Shown here piece by piece: positions 18,522-27,815 of a stretch of DNA of 64,000 nt. The notes below the pieces were generated by a model. That model had not been told where the DNA came from. It made no database searches and saw only the letters and a program-made list of their open reading frames with translations. This stretch comes from CALDTK01 sp965215115. Lineage in GTDB: Bacteria > Bacteroidota > Bacteroidia > Chitinophagales > Saprospiraceae. Every line of letters begins with the position of its first letter. Positions within the stretch are counted from its first letter, which is position 1. The stretch lies in the NCBI GenBank assembly GCA_965215115.1, contig OZ244050.1, positions 4,712,001 to 4,776,000 of the forward strand. Reading direction: 5' to 3'. The position numbers and the translations under genes were made by a program.

Positions 18522-19298
18522 ATGCTAAGTATAAAAAATCTTCACGCCAGTGTCGAGGGCAAGGCCATCCTCAATGGCATCAACCTCCAGGTCAAGCCCG
18601 GGGAGGTCCACGCGATCATGGGGCCGAACGGCTCCGGCAAGTCGACGCTCGCCAGTGTCCTGGCCGGGCGCGAGGAGTACGAGGTCACCGAGGGCAGTGT
18701 GACCTTCGACGGGGAGGACGTGTTGGAGCTCGAGGTCGAGGAGCGCGCCCACAGGGGCATCTTCCTCGCCTTCCAGTACCCGATCGAGATCCCGGGCGTG
18801 ACCAACGCCACCTTCCTGCGGTCCTCGATTAACGCGATCCGTACCGCGCAGGGCAGGGACGAGCTCAACGCCGGACAGGCGCTGCGGCTCATCAAGGAGA
18901 AGATGGCCGAGGTCGAGATGGACCCGAGCTTCCTGAAGCGCTCGCTCAACCAGGGTTTCTCCGGCGGGGAGAAAAAGCGCAACGAGATGCTCCAGATGAC
19001 CCTGCTCGAGCCGCGGCTCTCGATCCTCGACGAGACCGACTCCGGACTCGACATCGACGCGCTGCAGGTGGTCGCGAGGGCGGTCAATAAGTTGCGCGGC
19101 CCGGAGCGCAGCTTCATCGTCGTGACGCACTACCAGCGCCTCCTCGACTACATCGTGCCGGACTTCGTGCACGTGCTGTACAACGGGCGCATCGTGCGCT
19201 CGGGCGACAAGTCCCTCGCCCTCGAGCTCGAGGAGCGGGGCTACGACTGGATCAAGAACGAGGTGGACGCGGCCGAGGCCGTCGCCGCCGCCGCCTAA
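18522..19298 (+). CDS. sufC: Fe-S assembly ATPase SufC
   Basis: A 258-residue ABC-type ATPase energising the SufBCD scaffold. Walker A is GPNGSGKST, the signature is FSGGEKKRNEM, Walker B ends in LSILDETDSGLD, and the H loop is VVTHYQR. The ATG at 18522 (MLSIKNLHASVEGK) is preferred over the in-frame GTG at 18504; an AAAGAAAGA stretch lies just before it. Placed 42 bases after sufB and 10 before sufD. Confidence 0.97.
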   Translation: MLSIKNLHASVEGKAILNGINLQVKPGEVHAIMGPNGSGKSTLASVLAGREEYEVTEGSVTFDGEDVLELEVEERAHRGIFLAFQYPIEIPGVTNATFLRSSINAIRTAQGRDELNAGQALRLIKEKMAEVEMDPSFLKRSLNQGFSGGEKKRNEMLQMTLLEPRLSILDETDSGLDIDALQVVARAVNKLRGPERSFIVVTHYQRLLDYIVPDFVHVLYNGRIVRSGDKSLALELEERGYDWIKNEVDAAEAVAAAA

Positions 19299-19308
19299 GC
19301 CTTCCGCG

Positions 19309-20643
19309 ATGCAAGTACTTACCGATACCGACACGATGACCACCGCCGAGCAGACGCCCTGGACGAGAAGTTTTGCCGAAAGGCCGGACCTCCAAATCGG
19401 CTCCCCGCGACTGGTGGGCTTCCGCCAAAACGCGATCGACAGGCTGCTGTCGAGGCCCTTCCCGACGCGCCGCGACGAGGACTGGCGCTACAGTGACTTC
19501 ACGCGCATCCTCCGCGAGCCCTATAGCCTGAGCGCCGCCCTCGTGCCGGACTTCGACCGTGCCGACTTCGAGATCGACGACTTCGACGCCTACGTCCTCG
19601 TCACCGTTGACGGGGAGTTCGAACCGACGCTCAGCGACGCCGTACCCGGCATCACCGTCGGCACCGTCGACGAGCTCATCGAGGTGGAGCCCTACGCCTA
19701 CTGGCTCGACCGGACCGTAGCCGAGCTCCACGGCGAGAGCAGCAATGCCTTCGTGGCGCTAAATGCGGCTTTCGCCAAAACGAGCCTCTTCGTCTCCGCG
19801 CCGAAGCACACGAAGCTCGACAGACCCCTCCACGTCATCCACCTCGCGAACCGGGCCAGCACCCAGCGCATGGTGTGCTCGCAGGTCATGGTGATGCTCG
19901 GCACGGGCGCCGAGCTCACGATCGACGAGACCTTCGGGACCCTCGGCGACGGGGAGCCGATCTTCCGCAATCACCTCGTGCGCGGGGGCATCAGCTCCAA
20001 CGCGAGACTCAAGTTTCGCAGCTTCCAGGCCGAGGACCTGCGCGACGTGCACCTGTCCAACGCGAGTTTCGACCAGCAGGCCCACAGCTACTTCGACCAC
20101 GTCCGCGTCGACATCGGCGGGCGGCAGGTGCGCAACAACCTCGACGTCATCCATAAGGCCGCCAGCCTCGAGAGCCACATGGCGGGGGCCTACTTTGCGC
20201 GGGGCACGCAGCGCATCGACAACCAGACCTTCCTCGACCACGCCTTCCCGCACGGCGAGAGCAACGAGCTCTACAAAGGCATCGTCATGGACCGCGCCGT
20301 GACGAGCTTCAACGGCAAGGTGATCGTGCGGCCCGATGCCCAGAAGACGAACGCTTTTCAGCAAAACGACAACCTCGTGATTGGCGACAAGGCCGTCGCG
20401 AACGCCAAGCCGCAGCTCGAGATCTTCGCCGACGACGTGAAGTGCTCGCACGGGGCGACGATCGGGCAACTCGACGAGGGGCCCGTCTTTTACCTCAACG
20501 CCCGCGGCATCCCGCGTGCGCAGGCGCTGGCCATGCTGCACCGCGGTTTCCTGCTCGAAGTACTCGACCGCGTGGACTCGGCGGCCGTCCGCGGCTACGT
20601 CGAGCGTTTGTTGCAAGCCAAGTTCGCCGAACAAACCTCTTAA
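19309..20643 (+). CDS. sufD: Fe-S assembly protein SufD
   Basis: The 444-residue SufB paralogue completes the SufBC2D complex. It has the SufD pattern RRDEDWRYSDFTRILREP near residue 55 and the C-terminal SCHGATIGQLDEGPVFYLNARGI-type helix (here KCSHGATIGQLD) with the conserved Cys/His used at the SufB interface. Four hairpin-repeat copies lie inside this one gene (19370, 19417, 19767, 20353), the densest gene in the window; the first two are inverted and 47 bases apart. Confidence 0.95.
   Translation: MQVLTDTDTMTTAEQTPWTRSFAERPDLQIGSPRLVGFRQNAIDRLLSRPFPTRRDEDWRYSDFTRILREPYSLSAALVPDFDRADFEIDDFDAYVLVTVDGEFEPTLSDAVPGITVGTVDELIEVEPYAYWLDRTVAELHGESSNAFVALNAAFAKTSLFVSAPKHTKLDRPLHVIHLANRASTQRMVCSQVMVMLGTGAELTIDETFGTLGDGEPIFRNHLVRGGISSNARLKFRSFQAEDLRDVHLSNASFDQQAHSYFDHVRVDIGGRQVRNNLDVIHKAASLESHMAGAYFARGTQRIDNQTFLDHAFPHGESNELYKGIVMDRAVTSFNGKVIVRPDAQKTNAFQQNDNLVIGDKAVANAKPQLEIFADDVKCSHGATIGQLDEGPVFYLNARGIPRAQALAMLHRGFLLEVLDRVDSAAVRGYVERLLQAKFAEQTS
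19370..19384 (+). repeat. GTTTT-hairpin repeat, stem GCC/GGC, loop GAAA
   Basis: Strict copy, sense in sufD (SFAER). Confidence 0.9.
19417..19431 (-). repeat. GTTTT-hairpin repeat, stem GGC/GCC, loop GGAA
   Basis: Strict copy, antisense in sufD (GFRQN), inverted to the copy 47 bases upstream. Confidence 0.9.
19767..19781 (-). repeat. GTTTT-hairpin repeat, stem GGC/GCC, loop GAAA
   Basis: Strict copy, antisense in sufD (AFAKT). Confidence 0.9.
20353..20367 (-). repeat. GTTTT-hairpin repeat, stem GCT/AGC, loop GAAA
   Basis: Strict copy with a rare stem, antisense in sufD (AFQQN). Confidence 0.85.
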
Positions 20644-20645
20644 AA

Positions 20646-21905
20646 ATGTCCGCCACCACCGCCGCGGCGGCCTCGACGGCCGCACCGCAAGCCTTCCCGA
20701 TCGAGCGCGTCCGCGCCGACTTCCCGATCCTCGCCACGGAGATGAACGGCAAGCCGTTGGTGTTCCTCGACTCGGCGGCCAGCTCGCAGAAGCCGCAGGT
20801 GGTCATCGACGCGATCTCGACATACTACGAGACCAACCACGCCAACGTCCACCGCGGGGTCTACGCCCTGTCGCAGAGCGCCACCGACGCCTTCGAGCGC
20901 GCCCGCGCCACCGTGGCGCGTCACATCAACGCCGCCGACGAGCACGAGGTGATCTGGACGCGGGGCTGCACCGAGGGCATCAACCTCGTGGCCAGCAGCT
21001 ACGGCCAGCGCCTCAGGCCCGGCGACGAGATCGTGATCACGACCATGGAGCACCACTCCAACATCGTACCCTGGCAACTGCTGGCCGGGCGCACGGGGGC
21101 GATCCTGAAGGTGGTGCCGGTGTCGGAGAGTGGCGAGCTCGACCTGGAAGCCTACCGGGGGTTGCTCACCGAGCGAACAGCCGTCGTCTCGGTGGTACAT
21201 GTGAGTAACGCCCTCGGTACGGTTAATCCCGTGGCCGAGATGACGCGCCTCGCCCACGAGGTCGGGGCCGTGGTCCTCGTCGACGGCGCCCAGGCCATCC
21301 CGCACGAGCAGGTCGACGTGCAGGCCATCGGTTGCGACTTCTACGTGTTCAGCGGACACAAAATGCTCGGCCCCACCGGGCAGGGCGTGCTCTGGGGTAA
21401 GCGCGAACACCTCGAGAGCATGCCGCCCTATCAGGGCGGCGGCGAGATGATCGACCGCGTCACCTTTGCGAAGACCACCTTCAACACGATCCCCTTCCGT
21501 TTCGAAGCCGGGACCCCTAACATTGCCGGGGCTGTAGGTTTGGCGAAAGCCATCGACTACCTGCGCGAACTCGGCCTCGACAACATCGAACGCTACGAGT
21601 CCGAGTTGCTCGCCTACGCCACGCAGCAGATGTCCGAAATCGAGGGCTTCCGCGTCGTGGGCACGGCGGCCGAGAAACACAGTGTCCTAAGCTTCCTCGT
21701 GGACGACATCCACCCCTACGACATCGGGACCCTGCTCGACAAGCAGGGCGTGGCCGTTAGGACGGGGCACCACTGCTGCCAGCCCCTGATGGAGCGCTAC
21801 GGCATCCCCGGGACGGTCCGGGCGAGCTTCGCGATGTACAACACGATGGAGGACGTCGACCGTCTCGTGAGCGCGACCAAGCGCTCGGTAAACATGCTGC
21901 GATGA
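20646..21905 (+). CDS. sufS: Cysteine desulfurase SufS
   Basis: A 419-residue PLP enzyme that takes sulfur from cysteine for Fe-S assembly. The PLP lysine is in FSGHKMLGPTG, the catalytic cysteine in VRTGHHCCQPLM, and EHHSNIVPW and VDGAQAIPHE are standard family motifs. The start ATG at 20646 lies 2 bases after the sufD stop. The gene ends in ATGA, overlapping the sufE start. At 21537 a one-mismatch hairpin-repeat copy encodes GLAKAI. Confidence 0.97.
   Translation: MSATTAAAASTAAPQAFPIERVRADFPILATEMNGKPLVFLDSAASSQKPQVVIDAISTYYETNHANVHRGVYALSQSATDAFERARATVARHINAADEHEVIWTRGCTEGINLVASSYGQRLRPGDEIVITTMEHHSNIVPWQLLAGRTGAILKVVPVSESGELDLEAYRGLLTERTAVVSVVHVSNALGTVNPVAEMTRLAHEVGAVVLVDGAQAIPHEQVDVQAIGCDFYVFSGHKMLGPTGQGVLWGKREHLESMPPYQGGGEMIDRVTFAKTTFNTIPFRFEAGTPNIAGAVGLAKAIDYLRELGLDNIERYESELLAYATQQMSEIEGFRVVGTAAEKHSVLSFLVDDIHPYDIGTLLDKQGVAVRTGHHCCQPLMERYGIPGTVRASFAMYNTMEDVDRLVSATKRSVNMLR
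21537..21551 (+). repeat. GTTTT-hairpin repeat variant (GGTTT leader), stem GGC/GCC, loop GAAA
   Basis: One mismatch in the leader; sense in sufS (GLAKA). Confidence 0.75.
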
Positions 21906-22342
21906 CGCTCGAGGAAAGGCAACAGGAGATCATCGACGAGTTCGAGGTCTTCGACGACTGGATGGACAAGTACGAGCACATCATCGAGCTCGGGAAGTCC
22001 CTGCCGCTCATCGACCCGCGGCTGAAGGACGACCAGCACCTCATCCGCGGGTGCCAGAGCCAGGTGTGGCTACACGCCGACCCCGAGGGCGAGCGCGTCC
22101 GCTTTACCGCCGATTCGGACGCGATCATCACCAAGGGTCTGGTAAGCCTGATGGTGCGGGTGCTAGACGGCCTTCCGGCAAAACAGGTCGCGGCTGCGGA
22201 GCTGGACTTCGTCGACAAGATCGGCCTCCACGAGCACCTCTCCCCCACCCGATCGAACGGCCTGCGGTCGATGGTGAGGCAGATGAAGTTGTACGGTCTC
22301 GCGCTCGACGCACAGCAAAACCCCTCCCACCATGTTGGATAA
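21902..22342 (+). CDS. sufE: Sulfur acceptor SufE
   Basis: This 146-residue protein accepts persulfide sulfur from SufS. The acceptor cysteine is in HLIRGCQSQVWL and the protein has normal SufE size and ends with GLRSMVRQMKLYGL. Its start overlaps the sufS stop by 4 bases (ATGA) and its 3' end overlaps sufT by 11 bases. A hairpin copy at 22170 reads LPAKQ. Confidence 0.96.
   Translation: MTLEERQQEIIDEFEVFDDWMDKYEHIIELGKSLPLIDPRLKDDQHLIRGCQSQVWLHADPEGERVRFTADSDAIITKGLVSLMVRVLDGLPAKQVAAAELDFVDKIGLHEHLSPTRSNGLRSMVRQMKLYGLALDAQQNPSHHVG
22170..22184 (-). repeat. GTTTT-hairpin repeat, stem GCC/GGC, loop GGAA
   Basis: Strict copy, antisense in sufE (LPAKQ). Confidence 0.9.
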
Positions 22343-22646
22343 GACACGCGTCCACGACGACATCGTGACGGCTATTAAGACGGTCTACGACCCGGAGATC
22401 CCGGTGGACATCTACGAGCTGGGTCTCATCTACGGCATCGAGGTCGGCGACGACGGCATGACCAAGGTCACAATGACGTTAACCAGCCCTATGTGCCCGG
22501 TGGCCGGGAGTATGCCGCTGGAGGTGCAGGAGAAGGTGATGGGCGTCGACGGCGTCACGGACGTGGACCTGGCCCTCGTCTACGAGCCCGTCTGGACCAA
22601 GGACAAGATGTCGGAGGAGGCGAAGCTCGAACTCGATATGCTGTAG
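22332..22646 (+). CDS. sufT: MIP18/DUF59 family Fe-S maturation protein (SufT-like)
   Basis: A 104-residue single-domain DUF59 protein. VYDPEIPVDIYELGLIYGIEV and the active-site-like TLTSPMCPVAGSMP with conserved cysteine are diagnostic. In SUF operons such proteins act in Fe-S cluster maturation, which fits its place between sufE and the Rrf2 regulator. Overlaps sufE by 11 bases. Confidence 0.93.
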   Translation: MLDKTRVHDDIVTAIKTVYDPEIPVDIYELGLIYGIEVGDDGMTKVTMTLTSPMCPVAGSMPLEVQEKVMGVDGVTDVDLALVYEPVWTKDKMSEEAKLELDML

Positions 22647-22649
22647 GCG

Positions 22650-23138
22650 ATGCGACTGAGTGCACACGACGAACACGGCATGCGGCTGCTGCTGCGCATC
22701 GCGCGCGGCGAGCCCGACCGCTGCATGACGACGGCCGTCCTCGCCGAGCGCGAGGGAATGAGCATGAGCCTCGCGGGGAAGGTGTTGCGGCTGCTGCGGG
22801 ACGGGGGCTTCGTCGACAGTACGCGGGGCAACTGTGGCGGGTACGTGTTGACGCGGGCCCCGGAGGAGATTGCCGTGGCTGAAGTCTTGAGCGCGTTGGG
22901 TGGGCGGCTATACGAGGACGGCTTCTGCGAGCAGCACGAGGCCGGCGATGAGTTGTGTACGAACTCTGTGGACTGCGCCCTACGTAGTCTATGGAGTTTG
23001 GTACAATGGGAGGTAGATAGCGCCCTAGCCGGCGTCACGCTTGCGCGCATGCTCGGGAGTGAGCGCGGGGGCGGGGCCTTGGTGCTCGGTGGCCGCAGCG
23101 CTGCGGTCGCGGATGCCACTTTGGTGCGCGGGGTGTAG
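22650..23138 (+). CDS. Rrf2-family transcriptional regulator
   Basis: A 162-residue winged-helix regulator of the IscR/SufR type. The N-terminal HTH (MRLSAHDEHGMRLLLRIARG ... GMSMSLAGKVLRLLRDGGFV) is followed by three cysteines in FCEQHEAGDELCTNSVDCALR, the position where IscR binds a [2Fe-2S] cluster. As the last gene of the suf operon, 3 bases after sufT, it is the obvious candidate for feedback control through the palindrome at 16968. Cluster binding is inferred. Confidence 0.9.
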   Translation: MRLSAHDEHGMRLLLRIARGEPDRCMTTAVLAEREGMSMSLAGKVLRLLRDGGFVDSTRGNCGGYVLTRAPEEIAVAEVLSALGGRLYEDGFCEQHEAGDELCTNSVDCALRSLWSLVQWEVDSALAGVTLARMLGSERGGGALVLGGRSAAVADATLVRGV

Positions 23139-23148
23139 TTTTGTAGGT

Positions 23149-23340
23149 ATGGCCAAGGAGCACGACCGCACGACAATGACCTTCGAAGACGACGGGACTT
23201 ACGTTACGGCTACCGGACGCATCGTAACGCCCCCTTCGGCGTACATGAAGCGCGAGGGCGTTCAGCGCAACATCAAAGCGATCAAAGCGGCGGCTTTTTA
23301 CAGAGAGCTCCTCGACCGTCAGACGCAATCGCCCTCTTAG
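23149..23340 (+). CDS. Small hypothetical protein
   Basis: A 63-residue open frame (MAKEHDRTTMTFEDDGTYV) starting 10 bases after the Rrf2 gene. It is charged, has no signal peptide or membrane segment, and ends KAAAFYRELLDRQTQSPS. I do not recognise a family. GC-rich third positions suggest it is translated. Confidence 0.5.
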   Translation: MAKEHDRTTMTFEDDGTYVTATGRIVTPPSAYMKREGVQRNIKAIKAAAFYRELLDRQTQSPS

Positions 23341-23461
23341 GTGTGGGGGCACTTCCTCGGCCCGCTACTGGCGGGGTACTTCGTCGTTTGTTACGGTCCC
23401 AGATTTAAGCACTATCATTCGTACCTCGATCAGCAGCGGGTGCTTTTCCACAGCGCAGCAG

Positions 23462-23689
23462 TTGGCGTTGTGGAACGGATTAGTCTTCACGAGCAACTAC
23501 GTAACGCTATGCGAGTCCTACCCGTCGGACCTCTTCCGCATAGTGATCGAACTGAAGGACATCACGACCTTCGCGACCTGGGACGCTGCGATCTACGACG
23601 AGCAGTTCCAAAGGAGCTTGCCTACCTTTGCGAAGTATTTGATCGTAACGCGGCCGCGTAGTTCAACGGACAGAATAGGCGTTTCCTAA
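23462..23689 (+). pseudogene. Open-frame remnant running into tRNA-Arg
   Basis: The frame is open from 23342 and reads protein-like from about 23400 (ALWNGLVFTSNYVTLCE, FRIVIELKDITTFATWDAA). It has no ATG, only a TTG at 23462, and its stop is inside the tRNA, 38 bases past the tRNA start. This suggests the 3' part of a gene that lost its start and natural stop. The GC content is lower than in the neighbours. A second frame (GTG 23341) is also open here but looks less coding. No family recognised. Confidence 0.3.
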
Positions 23690-23723
23690 ACGCTAGATCC
23701 TGGTTCGATTCCAGGCGTGGCTA
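23652..23723 (+). tRNA. tRNA-Arg (anticodon CCT)
   Basis: The acceptor GGCCGCG pairs with CGTGGCT (with G-U pairs), the D arm is GTTC/GAAT, the anticodon arm GGCGT-TTCCTAA-ACGCT gives anticodon CCT, and the T arm is CCTGG-TTCGATT-CCAGG. Discriminator A; CCA not encoded. The boundary could shift by one base because of the G-U closing pair. Confidence 0.88.
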
Positions 23724-23742
23724 CAAGATTGAAGACGCAAGA

Positions 23743-23774
23743 GAGCCCCGCCCGCTTCACAGCAGACGGGGCTC
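23743..23774 (+). terminator. Terminator hairpin after tRNA-Arg
   Basis: GAGCCCCG (23743-23750) pairs perfectly with CGGGGCTC (23767-23774). The stem repeats that of the tRNA-Gly terminator. There is no T run directly behind it; the first T run is the GTTTT of a hairpin-repeat copy at 23780. Confidence 0.65.
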
Positions 23775-23779
23775 CGTAC

Positions 23780-23794
23780 GTTTTGGCGTAAGCC
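23780..23794 (+). repeat. GTTTT-hairpin repeat, stem GGC/GCC, loop GTAA
   Basis: Strict copy, intergenic, just after the tRNA-Arg terminator hairpin. Confidence 0.9.
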
Positions 23795-23812
23795 GACTGG
23801 ACTAGCTAGCGC

Positions 23813-25732
<1,920 letters not shown>

Positions 25733-25778
25733 GTGCTTTGGGTTTTTGCTGTTATGCCCTTAGCACATCAAATGGTAC

Positions 25779-25793
25779 GCCTTTCGGCAAAAC
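25779..25793 (-). repeat. GTTTT-hairpin repeat, stem GCC/GGC, loop GAAA
   Basis: Strict copy, intergenic, 47 bases upstream of the dnaK start. Confidence 0.9.
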
Positions 25794-25840
25794 CTGCCGC
25801 ATTTGCAGCGCCGCCCCGCGGACGCTTGCAGATACGTCAC

Positions 25841-25855
25841 GTTTTGGCGAAAGCC
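25841..25855 (+). repeat. GTTTT-hairpin repeat, stem GGC/GCC, loop GAAA
   Basis: Strict copy, intergenic between dnaK and the lipoprotein gene, inverted to the copy at 25779. Confidence 0.9.
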
Positions 25856-25878
25856 GCCTGACAAATCTGCCGCGGCGC

Positions 25879-26880
25879 CTACTGGAAATTGAGTTCGCGC
25901 GTGGCCGAACCGAGGCGTAAACTGTCCGAGCTCGACGGGAGCAGCGTGCCGTTCGGGTCTTGGATCAGTTGCGTAATCGTGCCTACGAGCCCCAGTCCAC
26001 CCTCGACGTTCGAGAAGGCAGGCAGCTCCTGGGTGGCGGTGATGCCGCTGTTGGCGCGGACCAGGCTCTGGTAGTCGAGGTAGCCCTGGTCGCCGCCCGT
26101 GAGCACGAGTTGGATATAGTCGAAGCGACGCGTGATGCTGGGGTCTCTCTGCAGGCGGGTACCGAGGAAGGCGTAGATGCCATTAAGTGGCACAGAGGCC
26201 GTGTTGGTGGAGGTGCTGAGGTTTTGGCCGGGGGCGTAATAGACCACCCGCTGCCGCGTCCCGCCCGGACCCGTCTCCGTGAAGGCAAAATTGAAGCCTA
26301 GCTCGAAAACCTTGATCTCCGCCCCGACCGCCTCGCGGCGCCAGCGAAAGCTGAAGTCGTTGCGCGAAGTAAGGCTGTAGGCGTCGGGGGGCCGGTTGTT
26401 GGAACCGAACGAGAGTGGCGTGAGGAGCGCGGCACCGGCGGCGAAGGTCCGCCCGCCGGGGAGGGTCCCCTCGAGAAGAATGCTGTCCCCGGGCTCGGCG
26501 GCGAGGGCGTCGAGGCTAAACCGGTACGCGATGTTGGCATCCGTCGGGAATCGGCCCGGGGCACGGACCACGCCCTCGTCACTGAGGTTGACGCGGCGCA
26601 GGGGCGTCGTGCGACCGTTGCTCACGTTGCGCGCCGTGACGCTGAGGTCCTCCCCGCTGAAGTAGACCGAGTCGGCGTTCTGCGCAGACTGCAGGGCGTT
26701 GCCGCCGTCGGAGAAGCGGAAGGTGCGCGAGATGCTGATCAGCTGCTCGTCGGTCGAGCCGTTGATGAGGCCGTAGACGACGGCCAGGCCGGGGTCGTCG
26801 CTGAGGAGCTCCACGTCGTTGTCGCACGCGCTCCACGCCGCGATGGTCGCGCCGAGCGCGAGAAGCCAGGCTCTGTGCAT
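25879..26880 (-). CDS. Secreted lipoprotein, possibly DUF4249-like
   Basis: A 333-residue protein with a lipoprotein-type signal (LLALGATIAAWSAC). The body is beta-rich (VVYGLINGSTDEQLISISRTFRF, VYFSGEDLSVTARNVSNG, FSFRWRREAVGAEIKVFELGF). The layout resembles DUF4249 proteins that often accompany TonB receptors in Bacteroidota, but no TonB gene is adjacent here and I am not sure of the assignment. Start is ATG 26880; panB is divergent. Confidence 0.6.
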   Translation of the reverse strand: MHRAWLLALGATIAAWSACDNDVELLSDDPGLAVVYGLINGSTDEQLISISRTFRFSDGGNALQSAQNADSVYFSGEDLSVTARNVSNGRTTPLRRVNLSDEGVVRAPGRFPTDANIAYRFSLDALAAEPGDSILLEGTLPGGRTFAAGAALLTPLSFGSNNRPPDAYSLTSRNDFSFRWRREAVGAEIKVFELGFNFAFTETGPGGTRQRVVYYAPGQNLSTSTNTASVPLNGIYAFLGTRLQRDPSITRRFDYIQLVLTGGDQGYLDYQSLVRANSGITATQELPAFSNVEGGLGLVGTITQLIQDPNGTLLPSSSDSLRLGSATRELNFQ

Positions 26881-26943
26881 AGGTCGCAAAAGTACGAACC
26901 CCCGCGGGGCCCGCGCCGCCGAATCTCCCGGTGTCGCTTGCAC

Positions 26944-26951
26944 TACTTTCG
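26944..26951 (+). promoter_or_regulatory. Possible -7 element of panB
   Basis: TACTTTCG inside the 16-mer ACTACTTTCGCCGCCG (26942-26957), identical to the segment before the TonB receptor gene. It lies 32 bases before the panB ATG. Confidence 0.35.
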
Positions 26952-26982
26952 CCGCCGCAAACCCAAACCCCACCCCGAGCCT

Positions 26983-27801
26983 ATGTCGGTCCACGCAGAC
27001 GTCAAGCGCATCACCACCCACGTCCTCCAGGCGATGAAGGCCAAGGACGAGCCCATCGCCATGCTGACGGCCTACGACTACACGATGGCGCGCATCCTCG
27101 ACGGCGCCGGCGTGGACGTGCTCCTCGTCGGTGACTCGGCGAGCAACGTCGTGGCGGGACACGAGACGACCCTCCCGATCACCCTCGACCAGATGATCTT
27201 CATGGCCGGCAGCGTCGTGCGCGGCACCGCCAGGGCCCTCGTGGTCGTCGACCTTCCCTTCGGGAGCTACCAGGGCAACAGTTCGCGCGCGCTCGACTCA
27301 GCGATCCGGATCATGAAGGAGAGCGGGGCACACGCCGTGAAGCTCGAGGGCGGCGAGGAGATCGGGGAGTCGATCAAGCGTATCCTCTCGGCCGGCGTTC
27401 CGGTGATGGGTCACCTGGGCCTCACCCCGCAGTCGATCTACAAGTTCGGCACCTACACCGTCCGCGCCCGCGAGGAGGCCGAGGCGGCGCGGCTGCGCAC
27501 GGACTCGAAGCTGCTGGAAGCACTGGGCTGCTTCGGCGTCGTCCTCGAGAAGATCCCGCGCGGGCTCGCCGGGGAGATCAGTAAGTCGCTCACGATCCCG
27601 ACCATCGGGATTGGCGCGGGGAACGCCTGCGACGGGCAGGTGTTGGTGACCCCGGATTTCCTCGGGCTCAACAAGGACTTCAACCCGCGCTTTATCCGGC
27701 GCTACCTCGACCTGGCCGAGGTGATCGAGGGCGCCACCGAGACCTACATCGAGGACGTGCGGGCGCGGCGCTTCCCGGACCAGAGCGAATCCTATAAATA
27801 G
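26983..27801 (+). CDS. panB: 3-methyl-2-oxobutanoate hydroxymethyltransferase
   Basis: The 272-residue enzyme makes ketopantoate, the first step of pantothenate and coenzyme A synthesis. Motifs: MLTAYDYTMARILDGAGVDVLLVGDSASNV (substrate and magnesium site), VVVDLPFGSYQ, AVKLEGGEE, GHLGLTPQS and PTIGIGAGNACDGQVLV. Size and order are standard. The ATG at 26983 matches the family start; the open frame extends 36 codons upstream without meaning. Confidence 0.97.
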   Translation: MSVHADVKRITTHVLQAMKAKDEPIAMLTAYDYTMARILDGAGVDVLLVGDSASNVVAGHETTLPITLDQMIFMAGSVVRGTARALVVVDLPFGSYQGNSSRALDSAIRIMKESGAHAVKLEGGEEIGESIKRILSAGVPVMGHLGLTPQSIYKFGTYTVRAREEAEAARLRTDSKLLEALGCFGVVLEKIPRGLAGEISKSLTIPTIGIGAGNACDGQVLVTPDFLGLNKDFNPRFIRRYLDLAEVIEGATETYIEDVRARRFPDQSESYK

Positions 27802-27815
27802 CCGGCGCGAGCCTT

